From CALGLS01 sp047626155 (lineage in GTDB: Bacteria; Bacteroidota; Bacteroidia; Chitinophagales; Saprospiraceae), in NCBI GenBank assembly GCA_047626155.1, contig JBLHRR010000025.1:1-48611 (forward strand): a stretch of DNA of 48,611 bases, in the 5' to 3' direction. The translations under genes and the position numbers were made by a program. The notes under the pieces were generated by a model, which saw only the letters and a list, made by a program, of their open reading frames with translations, was not told the DNA's origin and did no database searches. Shown piece by piece: positions 16,728 to 25,953 of the stretch (position 1 is the stretch's first letter; every line of letters begins with the position of its first letter).

Positions 16728-17255
16728 TTAAATATTCAACAATCCTTCCGGTAAATTAACCACGATCCGTTTAGCCGATTCTTTCACCTCCACGATCAAA
16801 CGATCGTGTAGCGGAATCATACGCTCCTTTTCCTTATAATCCACCAAAGCCATTTCCTGTTGTGGAAATTCTTCAATGTCTTTGATGACCCCGATTTCTC
16901 CCAATTCTTCATCTACTAAGGTAAAACCGATCGCCCATGCGTAAGACAGCTCCTCCACTTCCAGCGTTCGTTTTTCTTCAGGAATAAGGTCGCTTTCGCG
17001 CAAATAGATTTCTTGACCACCCAGCTTCTCTGCTTCGGTACGGGAATTCACCTCTTCAAAGTGGGCTATAAAAAAAGCGCCTCCTCGTACCTGCTTCAAA
17101 AAATGCGGTAAGAGGTTCACGCCTGTTTTTAAAAACAATGCTTTTGCAGCCAGGAAATCCTCTACATATTCTTCGTCTATATGTACTTTCAATTCTCCTT
17201 TAAGGCCGTGTGCTTTAAAGGTTTTTCCTATTTTTACGTGTGTTGATTTTTTCAT
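16728..17255 (-). CDS. rimM: Ribosome maturation factor RimM
   Basis: A 175-residue protein that helps process the 16S rRNA 3' end and assemble the head of the 30S subunit. The N-terminal beta-barrel begins VKIGKTFKAHGLKGELKV. The C-terminal PRC-barrel includes WAIGFTLVDEELGEIGVIKD and ends with MIPLHDRLIVEV and IVVNLPEGLL. In most bacteria rimM lies between rpsP and trmD; here neither is adjacent. Confidence 0.95.
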   Translation of the reverse strand: MKKSTHVKIGKTFKAHGLKGELKVHIDEEYVEDFLAAKALFLKTGVNLLPHFLKQVRGGAFFIAHFEEVNSRTEAEKLGGQEIYLRESDLIPEEKRTLEVEELSYAWAIGFTLVDEELGEIGVIKDIEEFPQQEMALVDYKEKERMIPLHDRLIVEVKESAKRIVVNLPEGLLNI

Positions 17256-17342
17256 GGATATTTAAATCTATTTTAACTTCGCTTATTAGAGTTTATTCCA
17301 AAATAATTTGTATTTTTCAAATGATCTTTTACCCAGCACTTC

Positions 17343-17389
17343 AGCTTTTTGTTCGCCCGTAGCTAAGGCTACGAACTCAAAAAAGAGCT
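17343..17389 (-). terminator. Imperfect long hairpin behind the MFS gene
   Basis: The sequence folds as AGCT-TTTTTG ... CAAAAA-AGCT outer arms around an inner GTAGC/GCTAC stem with loop TAAG. It is about 100 bp past the MFS stop on the minus strand and could end that transcript. The surrounding gap (17256-17492) also has a 10-bp inverted repeat, TAGAGTTTAT at 17287-17296 with ATAAACTCTA at 17440-17449. Confidence 0.4.
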
Positions 17390-17492
17390 TCGTTCTGAAA
17401 AAAAAACATCTATTTAATTCCTAGACAAAACATTTCAGCATAAACTCTATTATTTTTTGAATATTTAATCTACATGGGGATAGGCTGTAAAC

Positions 17493-18710
17493 CTACTTCT
17501 TCCAAATCACAAATACCAACCACCCCATCGCTATAATCACCCCAGCTGCAATAATCGGATAAGTCCCATCCAATATATTCAAAAAGCCGCCAACAATCGG
17601 TGGCGCAATTTGTCCAAAAGAATTCATAGATTGATTAATTCCCAATATCTCCCCTTGCCGATCTGCCCCTACTTTTTCAGAAACTAAAGTTGTTAAATTT
17701 GGGGAAGTCAATCCATAGGATATGGCTATTACCGCTGCAAAGACATAGAACCACATATAATTTTCAAAAATCACATTAATACCTATTCCTATCGCTAAAG
17801 TGAGAATCGTTATTTTCAATACTTGCTCGGAACTGAATCGCATACTTATTTTCCCAACCAAAAAACCTTGGGTAAAGACAAGCCAGATGCCAATCCAGCC
17901 ATAGAACAATCCGAGATCTTTAATTGTAAAATCAAAACCTTCCAACAAGACTACTGCAAAAAACTGGGTAAAGAATGTAAACCCGAGGGAAATCAGCAAG
18001 ACCACAGAAAAGATCGTTCGCAAATTCGGATCGCCTAATGACTTTTTCAAGTTCTTAAAACCAGTGAATGGACTGATTGGCGTATTTCGCTTTTCCTTTA
18101 AAGTTTCCGGAAAACGGAATTTTACCAACAAGATATTTATAAAGGTAATAATCGCTGTAAAGTAAAAAGGGGTCGCATGATTAAACCAAGACACTACCTC
18201 CGAATCAGCCAGATAACCACCGATGGCGGGCCCTAATATAAAACCAAGGCCAAAGGCTGCCCCAATCATCCCAAAGTTCTTTGCCTTCTCTTCCGGTTTA
18301 CTAATATCCGAAATCGAAGAATACATAATGGCGATGTTGCCACTGGAAAACCCAGGTAACAAACGACTGAAAAACAGCAAGCCAAGATGTTGCATTTCTA
18401 TAGCTAAACCAAACAGCAGATAACCAAAACATACCCCAACCAACGAAATCGACAATATCGGCTTTCTGCCATGCCTATCCGATAAAGCCCCCAACAAAGG
18501 AGAACCGATAAACTGCATTGCCGGAAAGCAAGCCAATAACACTCCATACCAAATGGACTTACTCGCCTCCGTAACTTCTGGTCCAAAGAAACCCGAGTCT
18601 GCACCGAAGAAAATAGATGGAATGACAGGTATAATAATACCGACACCCAACATATCAATAAATACAGTGAGCAGGATGGTCCAAAAAGAAGCTTTGTCGA
18701 ATTTTTTCAC
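17493..18710 (-). CDS. MFS transporter, tetracycline-resistance (TetA)-like
   Basis: 405 residues with about 12 hydrophobic segments. The major facilitator signature between segments 2 and 3 is clear (GALSDRHGRKPIL). The N-terminus (TILLTVFIDMLGVGIIIPVIP) and GAAFGLGFILGPAIGG in segment 5 are typical of drug:H+ antiporters of the DHA1/TetA group. The substrate cannot be assigned; tetracycline resistance should not be assumed. The start is GTG at 18710, only 4 nt after a TACATTTG promoter element. It is divergent from the NTF2-like gene. Confidence 0.9.
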   Translation of the reverse strand: MKKFDKASFWTILLTVFIDMLGVGIIIPVIPSIFFGADSGFFGPEVTEASKSIWYGVLLACFPAMQFIGSPLLGALSDRHGRKPILSISLVGVCFGYLLFGLAIEMQHLGLLFFSRLLPGFSSGNIAIMYSSISDISKPEEKAKNFGMIGAAFGLGFILGPAIGGYLADSEVVSWFNHATPFYFTAIITFINILLVKFRFPETLKEKRNTPISPFTGFKNLKKSLGDPNLRTIFSVVLLISLGFTFFTQFFAVVLLEGFDFTIKDLGLFYGWIGIWLVFTQGFLVGKISMRFSSEQVLKITILTLAIGIGINVIFENYMWFYVFAAVIAISYGLTSPNLTTLVSEKVGADRQGEILGINQSMNSFGQIAPPIVGGFLNILDGTYPIIAAGVIIAMGWLVFVIWKK

Positions 18711-18714
18711 GGCG

Positions 18715-18722
18715 CAAATGTA
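18715..18722 (-). promoter_or_regulatory. -7 promoter element of MFS gene (near-leaderless)
   Basis: Minus-strand TACATTTG matches TAnnTTTG exactly and is followed by CGCC and then the GTG start. The transcript would begin about at the start codon. Confidence 0.5.
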
Positions 18723-18806
18723 GCTGAATAATTTTAAATGCCGACTGAGAATTCTTACCTTTCCTTTTTAGTGTATTACTTTAATGACATTCAAAATACC
18801 CGATTC

Positions 18807-19247
18807 ATGAAATACGTATTCTCCTTTTTCCTATTTGTAGCAATCAGCCTTAGTTTTCAGCCATCCGCTATGGCTCAGGAACACAAATCCATTAAGAAGG
18901 TCAAAGCCATTCTGCAAAAGCAGGCCGACCATTGGAATAAGGGAGATATTGATGGCTTCATGCAAGATTATTGGAAATCGGACAAACTGCAGTTTATCGG
19001 TTCCAAAGGAGTCACTTATGGCTGGCAACCAACTAAAGACAATTACAAAAAAGGCTATCCCGACAAAGCAACCATGGGATTTCTAACTTTCGACATACTC
19101 GATGTAACAAGGCTTTCCCGAAAGGCGATTATGATGACTGGGAAGTTCCATTTGAAACGGGATATGGGCGATGCGGAAGGTCACTTTTTAGTAATTTGGA
19201 GAAAGATCAAAGGGAGCTGGTTGATTGTGGCGGATCACAGTAGTTAA
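18807..19247 (+). CDS. Secreted NTF2-like (DUF4440/SnoaL type) protein
   Basis: A 146-residue protein from the ATG at 18807, where a signal peptide begins (MKYVFSFFLFVAISLSFQPS, cleaved near AMAQ). Open frame upstream to 18738 lacks this logic. The mature part is a cone-fold domain: ILQKQADHWNKGDIDGFMQD then GWQPTKDNYKKGYPDKA and a final HFLVIWRKIKGSWLIVADHS, as in DUF4440 proteins. The ligand or activity is unknown. It is divergent from the MFS gene and there is no downstream partner. Confidence 0.82.
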   Translation: MKYVFSFFLFVAISLSFQPSAMAQEHKSIKKVKAILQKQADHWNKGDIDGFMQDYWKSDKLQFIGSKGVTYGWQPTKDNYKKGYPDKATMGFLTFDILDVTRLSRKAIMMTGKFHLKRDMGDAEGHFLVIWRKIKGSWLIVADHSS

Positions 19248-19605
19248 AGAATCAAAATTGGAATTGAAATCAAAATTAAAACGCTCAGTTCGCAGGTTAT
19301 AAATCTAAATCTAAATTTGAATTGAATTGAAGTCAAAATGCGCTCAGTTCGCAGGTTATAAGAAAAGATATAATTGCAACCTTGACGAATGTATCGTTTG
19401 GTAATGCAGATCAATCGTATTTTTAAATCACGCAGAGAGCGTAGAGTTAACGCACCAAAACACTTTTTTCGCATCTCGCTCTGCGGCCTCTGCGCTCTCT
19501 GCGTGAGTATCCGCATTAATTACAATTTATATAACACGATAGTGAGAAAACACAATAGTAGGAAGTTGATGTTAATAGCTAACAGTTGAAAGTTGAAAAA
19601 AACAC
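19248..19605. other. Intergenic region packed with short repeats
   Basis: About 360 bp without a gene. It begins with ATCAAAAT-type low complexity. Two identical 21-bp direct repeats (beginning CGCTCAGTTCGCAGG) lie at 19282-19302 and 19341-19361. An inverted repeat of 14 bp (TCACGCAGAGAGCG) lies at 19428-19441 and 19493-19506. The left arm of that repeat recurs at about 35224. Confidence 0.6.
19428..19506. repeat. CGCAGAGA inverted repeat
   Basis: TCACGCAGAGAGCG at 19428-19441 and its exact reverse complement at 19493-19506 enclose 51 bp that contain more CTCTGCG-type strings. No protein is encoded. Confidence 0.6.
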
Positions 19606-20787
19606 ATGCACTTAAAAAGAATTATACTTATCGTTCTCGATTCTGTTGGTATTGGCGAGCTTCCCGACGCACATTTATATGATGACCTCGGCTCTAATAC
19701 CCTTGGCAATATTGCGCGACACTACCCTGCCCTTTCCTTGCCGAACCTCAGCGAAATGGGACTTGGCAACATAGACCCTAACAATAAGCTGGCAAAAACA
19801 GAAAATGCAACGTCAGCTTATGGAAAAGCCATCGAGCAATCTGCTGGAAAAGATACGACTACAGGACATTGGGAAATTAGCGGACTCATATTGGAAAAAC
19901 CATTTCCTACTTTTCCTGACGGATTTCCGAAAAGCTTTATGGTACAATTTGAAAAATCCATAGGTGTCGAGACGATTGGAAATATAGCCGCTTCCGGTAC
20001 TGCCATCATTAATGATCTAGGCGAAGAGCACCTTCGCACGAAAAAGCCTATTGTCTATACTTCCGCAGATTCTGTTTTCCAAGTGGCCATGCACGAGGGC
20101 ATTTATCCAATTGAAGAACAATATCGTATTTGCAAAATAGCACGAGATATGCTAGCTGGTGATCTTGAGGTGGGCCGCGTTATCGCTAGGCCTTTCATTG
20201 GAGAAGCGGGTAATTTCAAAAGAACAAGTAGACGAAAAGACTTTTCGACTCAACCTCCTAACAATATATTGACAGCTATCCAAGAAAGTAATAAAACTGT
20301 TTATTCCGTTGGGAAAATTGTAGATATTTTTGATGGAAAAGGAATTACGGATTATGTTAAAACAGCGGATAATGAAGAAGGAATTAGCGAGACAATAGCC
20401 GCTATGAAAAAGGTGGAAGAAGGCCTGATTTTCACGAACCTCGTCGACTTTGATATGCTCTATGGCCATCGTCGCGATATCAAAGGTTATGCGGAATGTC
20501 TGATGGATTTTGACCAACGCTTACCTGAAATCTGTACACAACTCAAAGAAGATGATCTATTGATTATTACGGCTGACCATGGCAATGATCCTTCTGCCCC
20601 TGGCACAGATCATACACGGGAGTACATTCCCATATTGAACTATGGCCCGAAAATAAAAGGAGGTCAAAATATCGGAATTCGAGAATCTTTTGCAGATATT
20701 GCAGCTACAATTGGAGAAGCATTAGCCCTTGATTATCAAGGAGCTGGAAAGAGCTACTTGCACAAAATTATAAACATAAATGGTTGA
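19606..20787 (+). CDS. deoB: Phosphopentomutase
   Basis: A 393-residue alkaline-phosphatase superfamily enzyme that interconverts (deoxy)ribose 1-phosphate and 5-phosphate. The N-terminus IILIVLDSVGIGELPDAHLY supplies a metal-binding Asp. GKDTTTGHWEISG holds the phosphorylated Thr. The second metal cluster is in LLIITADHGNDPSAPGTDHT, followed by REYIPIL. The stop overlaps the next gene by 8 bp, so it is translationally linked to the nucleoside phosphorylase. Confidence 0.97.
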   Translation: MHLKRIILIVLDSVGIGELPDAHLYDDLGSNTLGNIARHYPALSLPNLSEMGLGNIDPNNKLAKTENATSAYGKAIEQSAGKDTTTGHWEISGLILEKPFPTFPDGFPKSFMVQFEKSIGVETIGNIAASGTAIINDLGEEHLRTKKPIVYTSADSVFQVAMHEGIYPIEEQYRICKIARDMLAGDLEVGRVIARPFIGEAGNFKRTSRRKDFSTQPPNNILTAIQESNKTVYSVGKIVDIFDGKGITDYVKTADNEEGISETIAAMKKVEEGLIFTNLVDFDMLYGHRRDIKGYAECLMDFDQRLPEICTQLKEDDLLIITADHGNDPSAPGTDHTREYIPILNYGPKIKGGQNIGIRESFADIAATIGEALALDYQGAGKSYLHKIINING

Positions 20788-22078
20788 ACTCATAAAAAAG
20801 AAACGAGACGGGAAAGCGCTTACTAAGAAAGACTATACCCGTTTTATCAAGGGCTTTGTTTTGGGTAAAATTCCGGATTATCAGGTAGCGGCTTTTCTAA
20901 TGGCTGCCTACTTCAAAGGTTTGAATACCAAAGAAACCGCTATCCTTACGGACCAGATGATGCGCTCTGGCGACTTGATTGATCTTTCCAAAATTAAAGG
21001 CATCAAGGTAGATAAGCACAGCACGGGCGGAGTTGGTGATAAAACAACGATAGTCCTCGCTCCCTTGGTTGCGGCGGCAGGCGTTCCGGTGGCGAAAATG
21101 TCAGGCAGAGGTTTAGGCCATACTGGTGGCACCTTGGATAAATTGGAGTCCATAAAAGGCTTGTCCGTTTCTATGTCAAAGGAAGACTTTATTGACAAGG
21201 TTAAGAAACATAATATTGCAGTTTGTGGACAGAATTCGAACTTGGTTCCGGCAGATAAAAAGTTGTATGCGCTTCGGGATGTAACGGGTACAGTGGACAA
21301 CAAGTCCTTGATTGCTTCGAGTATCATGAGCAAGAAATTAGCTTGTGGCGCAGATGCCATTGTCATTGATATAAAAGTGGGCGAAGGAGCTTACATGAAA
21401 ACCAAAGAGGAAGCGGAGGCACTGGCTGAAATCATGATTGGCATTGGTAAGGAAATGAATAGAAAGGTGATTGCCGTTATTTCTGCTATGCATCAGCCGC
21501 TTGGATTTGCAGTTGGGAATGCGCTGGAAGTCAAGGAAGCCATTGATACCTTACAGGGAAATGGGCCTGAAGATTTGACAGCGCTTTGTCTAGAACTAGG
21601 CGCTCAAATGCTCCTTTTAGCGAAAGCGGCAAAGACAAAGAAAGAAGCGATTACCATTTTAAAGAAATTGATAAAATCAGGAAAGGCTTTTAATAAGTTT
21701 AAAACTTTCGTAAAATCACAGGGCGGTGATATTAATGTTATTAAAAATACTAAACTGTTGCCCCAATCGAAATTCAAAGGGATTTTCAAGAGTCCAAAAA
21801 GTGGTTACATCACGAATTTGAATGCGCTAGATGTTGGTTTGGCTTCAATGGCATTGGGTGCTGGCAGACAAACGAAAGATTCACAGATTGATTTTGGCGC
21901 TGGTATTTTATTGAAGAAAAAGATTGGAGACAAGGTGAAAAAAGGAGAAAGCTTGGCGTTTTTGTATACCAATAAAAAGAGTAACTTTGGGAAGGCGAAA
22001 ACCTTGTTGGGAAAGGCGTTTGAAATTGATAAAAAGCAAGGGACTTTGGAGCCTTTGATCATTACGGTGATAGAGTGA
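20780..22078 (+). CDS. deoA: Thymidine / pyrimidine-nucleoside phosphorylase
   Basis: 432 residues; splits pyrimidine (deoxy)nucleosides with phosphate to the base and pentose 1-phosphate, the substrate of the preceding mutase. The family signature is SGRGLGHTGGTLDKLESIKG near residue 108, with KHSTGGVGDKTT for phosphate binding upstream. The alpha/beta domain and a C-terminal hammerhead-like part (GAGILLKKKIGDKVKKGE) complete it. The name pdp would fit as well as deoA because substrate breadth cannot be read from the sequence. It overlaps deoB by 8 bp. Confidence 0.95.
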   Translation: MVELIKKKRDGKALTKKDYTRFIKGFVLGKIPDYQVAAFLMAAYFKGLNTKETAILTDQMMRSGDLIDLSKIKGIKVDKHSTGGVGDKTTIVLAPLVAAAGVPVAKMSGRGLGHTGGTLDKLESIKGLSVSMSKEDFIDKVKKHNIAVCGQNSNLVPADKKLYALRDVTGTVDNKSLIASSIMSKKLACGADAIVIDIKVGEGAYMKTKEEAEALAEIMIGIGKEMNRKVIAVISAMHQPLGFAVGNALEVKEAIDTLQGNGPEDLTALCLELGAQMLLLAKAAKTKKEAITILKKLIKSGKAFNKFKTFVKSQGGDINVIKNTKLLPQSKFKGIFKSPKSGYITNLNALDVGLASMALGAGRQTKDSQIDFGAGILLKKKIGDKVKKGESLAFLYTNKKSNFGKAKTLLGKAFEIDKKQGTLEPLIITVIE

Positions 22079-22170
22079 TTAAAAACCAAAACGTATTTCA
22101 CTACTATTTCGATTTTTAAACACAAAGCCACAAAGGACACATAGTCCCCGATCGGAATAGAATATTAATG

Positions 22171-22295
22171 TAACAACAAAAAATTAAATCCCGATTTGGA
22201 AACGATTATGTAAATCAAAACGACCACGGGGAGAGTGATTTATATAATCGTTTCCACCAAAGAAATCGGGAAATTATTTTTAGTGTAATAATAAG
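22171..22295 (+). repeat. 125-bp structured repeat, copy 2
   Basis: Second copy of the element at 3546-3670, same length, same strand, about 92% identical. The inner stem GGAAACGATTATGTAAATCA pairs with TGATTTATATAATCGTTTCC with one G-U. The outer stem is CCCGATTT with AAATCGGG. It interrupts the deo cluster between the phosphorylase gene and deoC, ending 40 bp before the deoC start. Confidence 0.85.
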
Positions 22296-22335
22296 AAGAC
22301 AAAACTGGCAACAAGATAAATTCTAAAAGATAAAA

Positions 22336-23328
22336 ATGGCAAAAACAAAAAGTAAATCTTCGAACCACGCTAAGCATATTATTAAAAGAAATGACGGTGT
22401 CCCATTCGACAGCTCTTGGTTTGAAGACATCAACATAAACCGCTCTGCTGTAGAGCGTCGAGCAGGAACACTAACCAAAAGACGATCCGTCAAAAAAGAA
22501 TATCAGGCGGCATGGTTACTCAAAGCAATCACTTGTATTGATCTAACTACGCTAGCTGGCGATGATACAAAAGGAAACGTGCACAGACTTTGCGCAAAAG
22601 CTTTGTCTCCCGTTCGGATGGATATTCTGAAAGCCTTGGGCATGGAGAACGAAGGTCTCACCACCGGAGCCGTTTGTGTTTACCACAATATGATTCGAGA
22701 TGCGAAAATGGCTTTGGGCGATTCCAAGATGCCGATCGCAGCCGTCTCTACTGGATTTCCTGCCGGACAAGTTCCCTTGAAAGAAAAGATAAAACAGATT
22801 GAATTATCGGTTGCTGCTGGCGCTACAGAAATTGACATTGTCATCAGTCGAAGACTCGTGCTTGAATCGAAATGGAAAGAGTTGTATAAGGAGATCGCTG
22901 CTTATCGCAAAGCTTGTGGCGATGCGCATATGAAAACCATTTTGGCTACAGGAGAAATTCCGACCTTGACTAAAGTTGCTAAAGCATCTATGGTTGCTAT
23001 GATGGCGGGTTCTGATTTTATAAAAACCTCTACGGGGAAAGAGCCGGTGAATGCGACGCTTCCAGTGAGCCTTGTCATGATCAGAACACTGCGAACTTAT
23101 CATGAATTGACTGGTTTCAAAATTGGTTTCAAACCTGCTGGTGGTATTCGTACCGCTAAAGATTCCTTGGCTTGGCTAATTTTGATAAAAGAAGAATTAG
23201 GCGATGAATGGTTGACTCCGGACTTGTTTCGATTTGGTGCGAGTTCATTGTTAGGAGATATTGAAAGACAGTTAGAGCATTATGTTACTGGTCGATATTC
23301 TGCCAGCTATCGCCACCCAATGGCATAA
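22336..23328 (+). CDS. deoC: Deoxyribose-phosphate aldolase
   Basis: 330 residues; cleaves 2-deoxyribose 5-phosphate to acetaldehyde and glyceraldehyde 3-phosphate. The barrel residues are visible: Asp167 in TEIDIVISRR, the Schiff-base Lys230 in DFIKTSTGK, and Lys266 in GFKPAGGIRT. The protein carries about 50 extra basic N-terminal residues compared with short bacterial DeoC, as in the longer animal-like class. It follows the repeat and leads into the aldehyde dehydrogenase gene. Confidence 0.96.
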   Translation: MAKTKSKSSNHAKHIIKRNDGVPFDSSWFEDININRSAVERRAGTLTKRRSVKKEYQAAWLLKAITCIDLTTLAGDDTKGNVHRLCAKALSPVRMDILKALGMENEGLTTGAVCVYHNMIRDAKMALGDSKMPIAAVSTGFPAGQVPLKEKIKQIELSVAAGATEIDIVISRRLVLESKWKELYKEIAAYRKACGDAHMKTILATGEIPTLTKVAKASMVAMMAGSDFIKTSTGKEPVNATLPVSLVMIRTLRTYHELTGFKIGFKPAGGIRTAKDSLAWLILIKEELGDEWLTPDLFRFGASSLLGDIERQLEHYVTGRYSASYRHPMA

Positions 23329-23459
23329 GGAATTAGTTTACTTGTGAATTAGTTTATTAGTCGATTCGGTGAATCCCCTAATGTATTCCCCCTAGATATT
23401 GAGCTTCGGAGAATTCTTTTTAATTAAAAACAACAGCCAAAAATTATATTTTCAATCAT

Positions 23460-25856
23460 ATGAAAAAATCAATCAAAGAAATATACACCACCATGGAATA
23501 TGGCCCCGCCCCAGAAAGCGATGCAGAAGCAATGGCTTTCCTAAAGGCTAATAACAATACATTTTCATTGTTCATAAATGGAAAATGGGAAAAGCCCGCT
23601 TCTAAAAAATACTTTGATACCGTAAACCCTTCCAATAAGAAAACACTGGCGAAGATTGCGGAAGCCAATGGCAAAGATGTAAACGATGCGGTAGGAGCTG
23701 CGAAAAAAGCATTGCCTGCTTGGGCTGCTTTGAGTGGACATCAGCGCGCGCGCTATCTCTATGCCATTGCTCGTCAGGTACAAAAACATTCGAGGTTGTT
23801 TGCTACATTGGAATCTCTGGATAATGGAAAGTCCGTTCGCGAAAGCAGAGACATTGATATTCCTTTGGTGGCTCGCCATTTTTACCATCATGCGGGTTGG
23901 GCGCAATTGCGGGAAACGGAATTAGCGGACTATAAAGAACTGGGCGTTGTAGGACAGATTATCCCTTGGAATTTTCCGCTACTAATGTTGTCTTGGAAAA
24001 TTGCTCCTGCTTTGGCCATGGGAAATACCGTGGTTTTAAAACCGGCTGAATTTACTTCTTTGACCGCCTTACTCTTTGCGCAAATCTGCCAACAGGTTGG
24101 TCTACCGGATGGTGTGGTGAATATCATCACAGGAGCTGGTGAGACTGGAGCAGCTTTGGTAAACCATAAAGATGTCAATAAAATTGCATTTACAGGTTCT
24201 ACTGAAGTTGGAAAAATAATCAGAAGAGCTACTGCTGGGACTGGTAAGAAAATCTCTTTGGAGTTGGGTGGAAAATCGCCTTTCATTGTTTTTGAAGATG
24301 CGGATTTGGATTCTGTTGTAGAAGGAGTGGTGGATGCCATTTGGTTCAACCAAGGCCAAGTTTGCTGCGCGGGTTCTCGGATGTTAGTTCAGGAATCCAT
24401 TGCGGATAAACTGTATAAAAAAATTCAAAAGCGGATGGAGAAACTCCGTATGGGCGATTCTATGGACAAGTGTATTGACATGGGACCAGTAGTTGAAGCC
24501 GTACAATTGAAAACGATAACAGAGCTAGTACAACAAGGTGTTGACGAAGGTGCAAAAATATGGCAACCATCTTGGTCTTGCCCTAAAGGTGGTTATTATT
24601 ATCCGCCAACTATGTTCACGGAGGTCTCCCCTTCTTCCTCCATTGCACAGGTCGAAATATTCGGGCCTGTCCTGGTTGCTATGACTTTTAGGACACATAA
24701 GGAAGCGGTCAAATTAGCGAACAACAGTCGCTATGGTTTGGCTTGTAGCATTTGGACTGAGAACATTAATCTGGCACTGGACATCGCGCCACAGATCAAA
24801 GCCGGAGCGGTCTGGATTAACTGCACCAACGTCTTCGATGCCGCTGCTGGATTCGGCGGTTACAGAGAATCTGGTTTTGGAAGAGAAGGCGGAAAGGAAG
24901 GTTTGTATGAATATGTAAAACCTAGAATAGAAGTAGAATTCTCCACTAAGCCAATTTCAAATTCAGCAGCAAAGGCGAATTCAAAATCAAATGATAAAAC
25001 CGCTTCAAACGGGATTGATCGGACCACCAAAATGTACATTGGCGGAAAGCAGTCTCGTCCTGATGGCGGATATAGTGATACTATTGTTAGCAACAGCGGA
25101 GCCTACGTTGGAGAAGTTTCTCAAGGAAATAGAAAGGACTTACGTAACGCTGTAGAGGCTGCACACAAAGGAAAAAAATGGGGCAGTTTGACCGGGCATT
25201 CTAGAGCTCAGGTTTTATATTATCTGGCAGAAAACCTTTCGATTAGACGAGACGAATTTGCTGAAAGGCTGATGCAGATGGTCGATAGCAAAAAGGCAGA
25301 TGCTTTCGCAGAAGTGGATCAATCCATTGAAAGAATTTATTACTATGCTGCGATGGCCGACAAATACGACGGACGTGTACACAGTACCATTTCCAGAAAT
25401 GTAACCTTAGCCATGCCGGAAGCATTGGGTGTCATGGGCATTGTTTGTCCAACGGAAGCCCCCCTACTCGGTTTTATTTCTAGTGTGATACCAGCTATTG
25501 CCATGGGAAATAATGTGGTGGTCATCCCATCGCAAAGTGCTCCTTTTTCTGCAACAGATTTCTATCAAATATTAGAAACCTCAGATGTCCCCGCAGGAAC
25601 TGTTAATATCGTAACCGGTAATGCGTTGGACTTGACAAAAGTGTTGGCAAAACATGATGATGTGGGTGCTTTGTGGTACTTTGGTGATGCAGCTGGTTCT
25701 AAAGAAGTGGAATTACTTTCTGCTGATAATCTGAAACGAACCTGGGTTTCTTATGGAAAATATCGTGATTGGACTAAGAATACACATGGACAAGGTGAGG
25801 TGTTTTTGAAGCATGCGACTCAGATGAAGAATATTTGGGTACCTTATGGGGCATAG
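23460..25856 (+). CDS. Two-domain aldehyde dehydrogenase (ALDH16-type)
   Basis: 798 residues. Residues 30 to about 490 form a complete aldehyde dehydrogenase with the catalytic set IPWNFPLLM (Asn171), LELGGKSPFIVFEDAD (Glu268) and FNQGQVCCAGSR (Cys302). After a Ser/Asn/Lys-rich linker, residues about 523-798 are a second, shorter dehydrogenase-like domain (MYIGGKQSRPDGGYSDTI, GVMGIVCPTEAPLLGF, PAGTVNIVTGNA). This one lacks the Cys and Glu blocks and so should be inactive. The layout matches the ALDH16 family, in which the C-terminal half is structural. Its position just after deoC suggests it oxidises the acetaldehyde made there; that is an inference. Confidence 0.88.
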   Translation: MKKSIKEIYTTMEYGPAPESDAEAMAFLKANNNTFSLFINGKWEKPASKKYFDTVNPSNKKTLAKIAEANGKDVNDAVGAAKKALPAWAALSGHQRARYLYAIARQVQKHSRLFATLESLDNGKSVRESRDIDIPLVARHFYHHAGWAQLRETELADYKELGVVGQIIPWNFPLLMLSWKIAPALAMGNTVVLKPAEFTSLTALLFAQICQQVGLPDGVVNIITGAGETGAALVNHKDVNKIAFTGSTEVGKIIRRATAGTGKKISLELGGKSPFIVFEDADLDSVVEGVVDAIWFNQGQVCCAGSRMLVQESIADKLYKKIQKRMEKLRMGDSMDKCIDMGPVVEAVQLKTITELVQQGVDEGAKIWQPSWSCPKGGYYYPPTMFTEVSPSSSIAQVEIFGPVLVAMTFRTHKEAVKLANNSRYGLACSIWTENINLALDIAPQIKAGAVWINCTNVFDAAAGFGGYRESGFGREGGKEGLYEYVKPRIEVEFSTKPISNSAAKANSKSNDKTASNGIDRTTKMYIGGKQSRPDGGYSDTIVSNSGAYVGEVSQGNRKDLRNAVEAAHKGKKWGSLTGHSRAQVLYYLAENLSIRRDEFAERLMQMVDSKKADAFAEVDQSIERIYYYAAMADKYDGRVHSTISRNVTLAMPEALGVMGIVCPTEAPLLGFISSVIPAIAMGNNVVVIPSQSAPFSATDFYQILETSDVPAGTVNIVTGNALDLTKVLAKHDDVGALWYFGDAAGSKEVELLSADNLKRTWVSYGKYRDWTKNTHGQGEVFLKHATQMKNIWVPYGA

Positions 25857-25953
25857 CTGGTTAATTAGTTGAATAGATAATTAGTACGCTCGATTTAGTG
25901 TATTAATTTATTCGTTAATTGGTTAGGTCAGTGGGTAAGAAGAACTTTGCGCT

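Noticed and set aside
17493..18710. Tetracycline resistance determinant
   Set aside because: The MFS protein has general TetA-like features only; there is no tetR-type regulator and the group includes many housekeeping exporters.
19282..19506. Possible CRISPR array in the repeat-rich gap before deoB
   Set aside because: Only two copies of the 21-mer exist, the intervening sequence is itself repetitive, and no cas gene is present.
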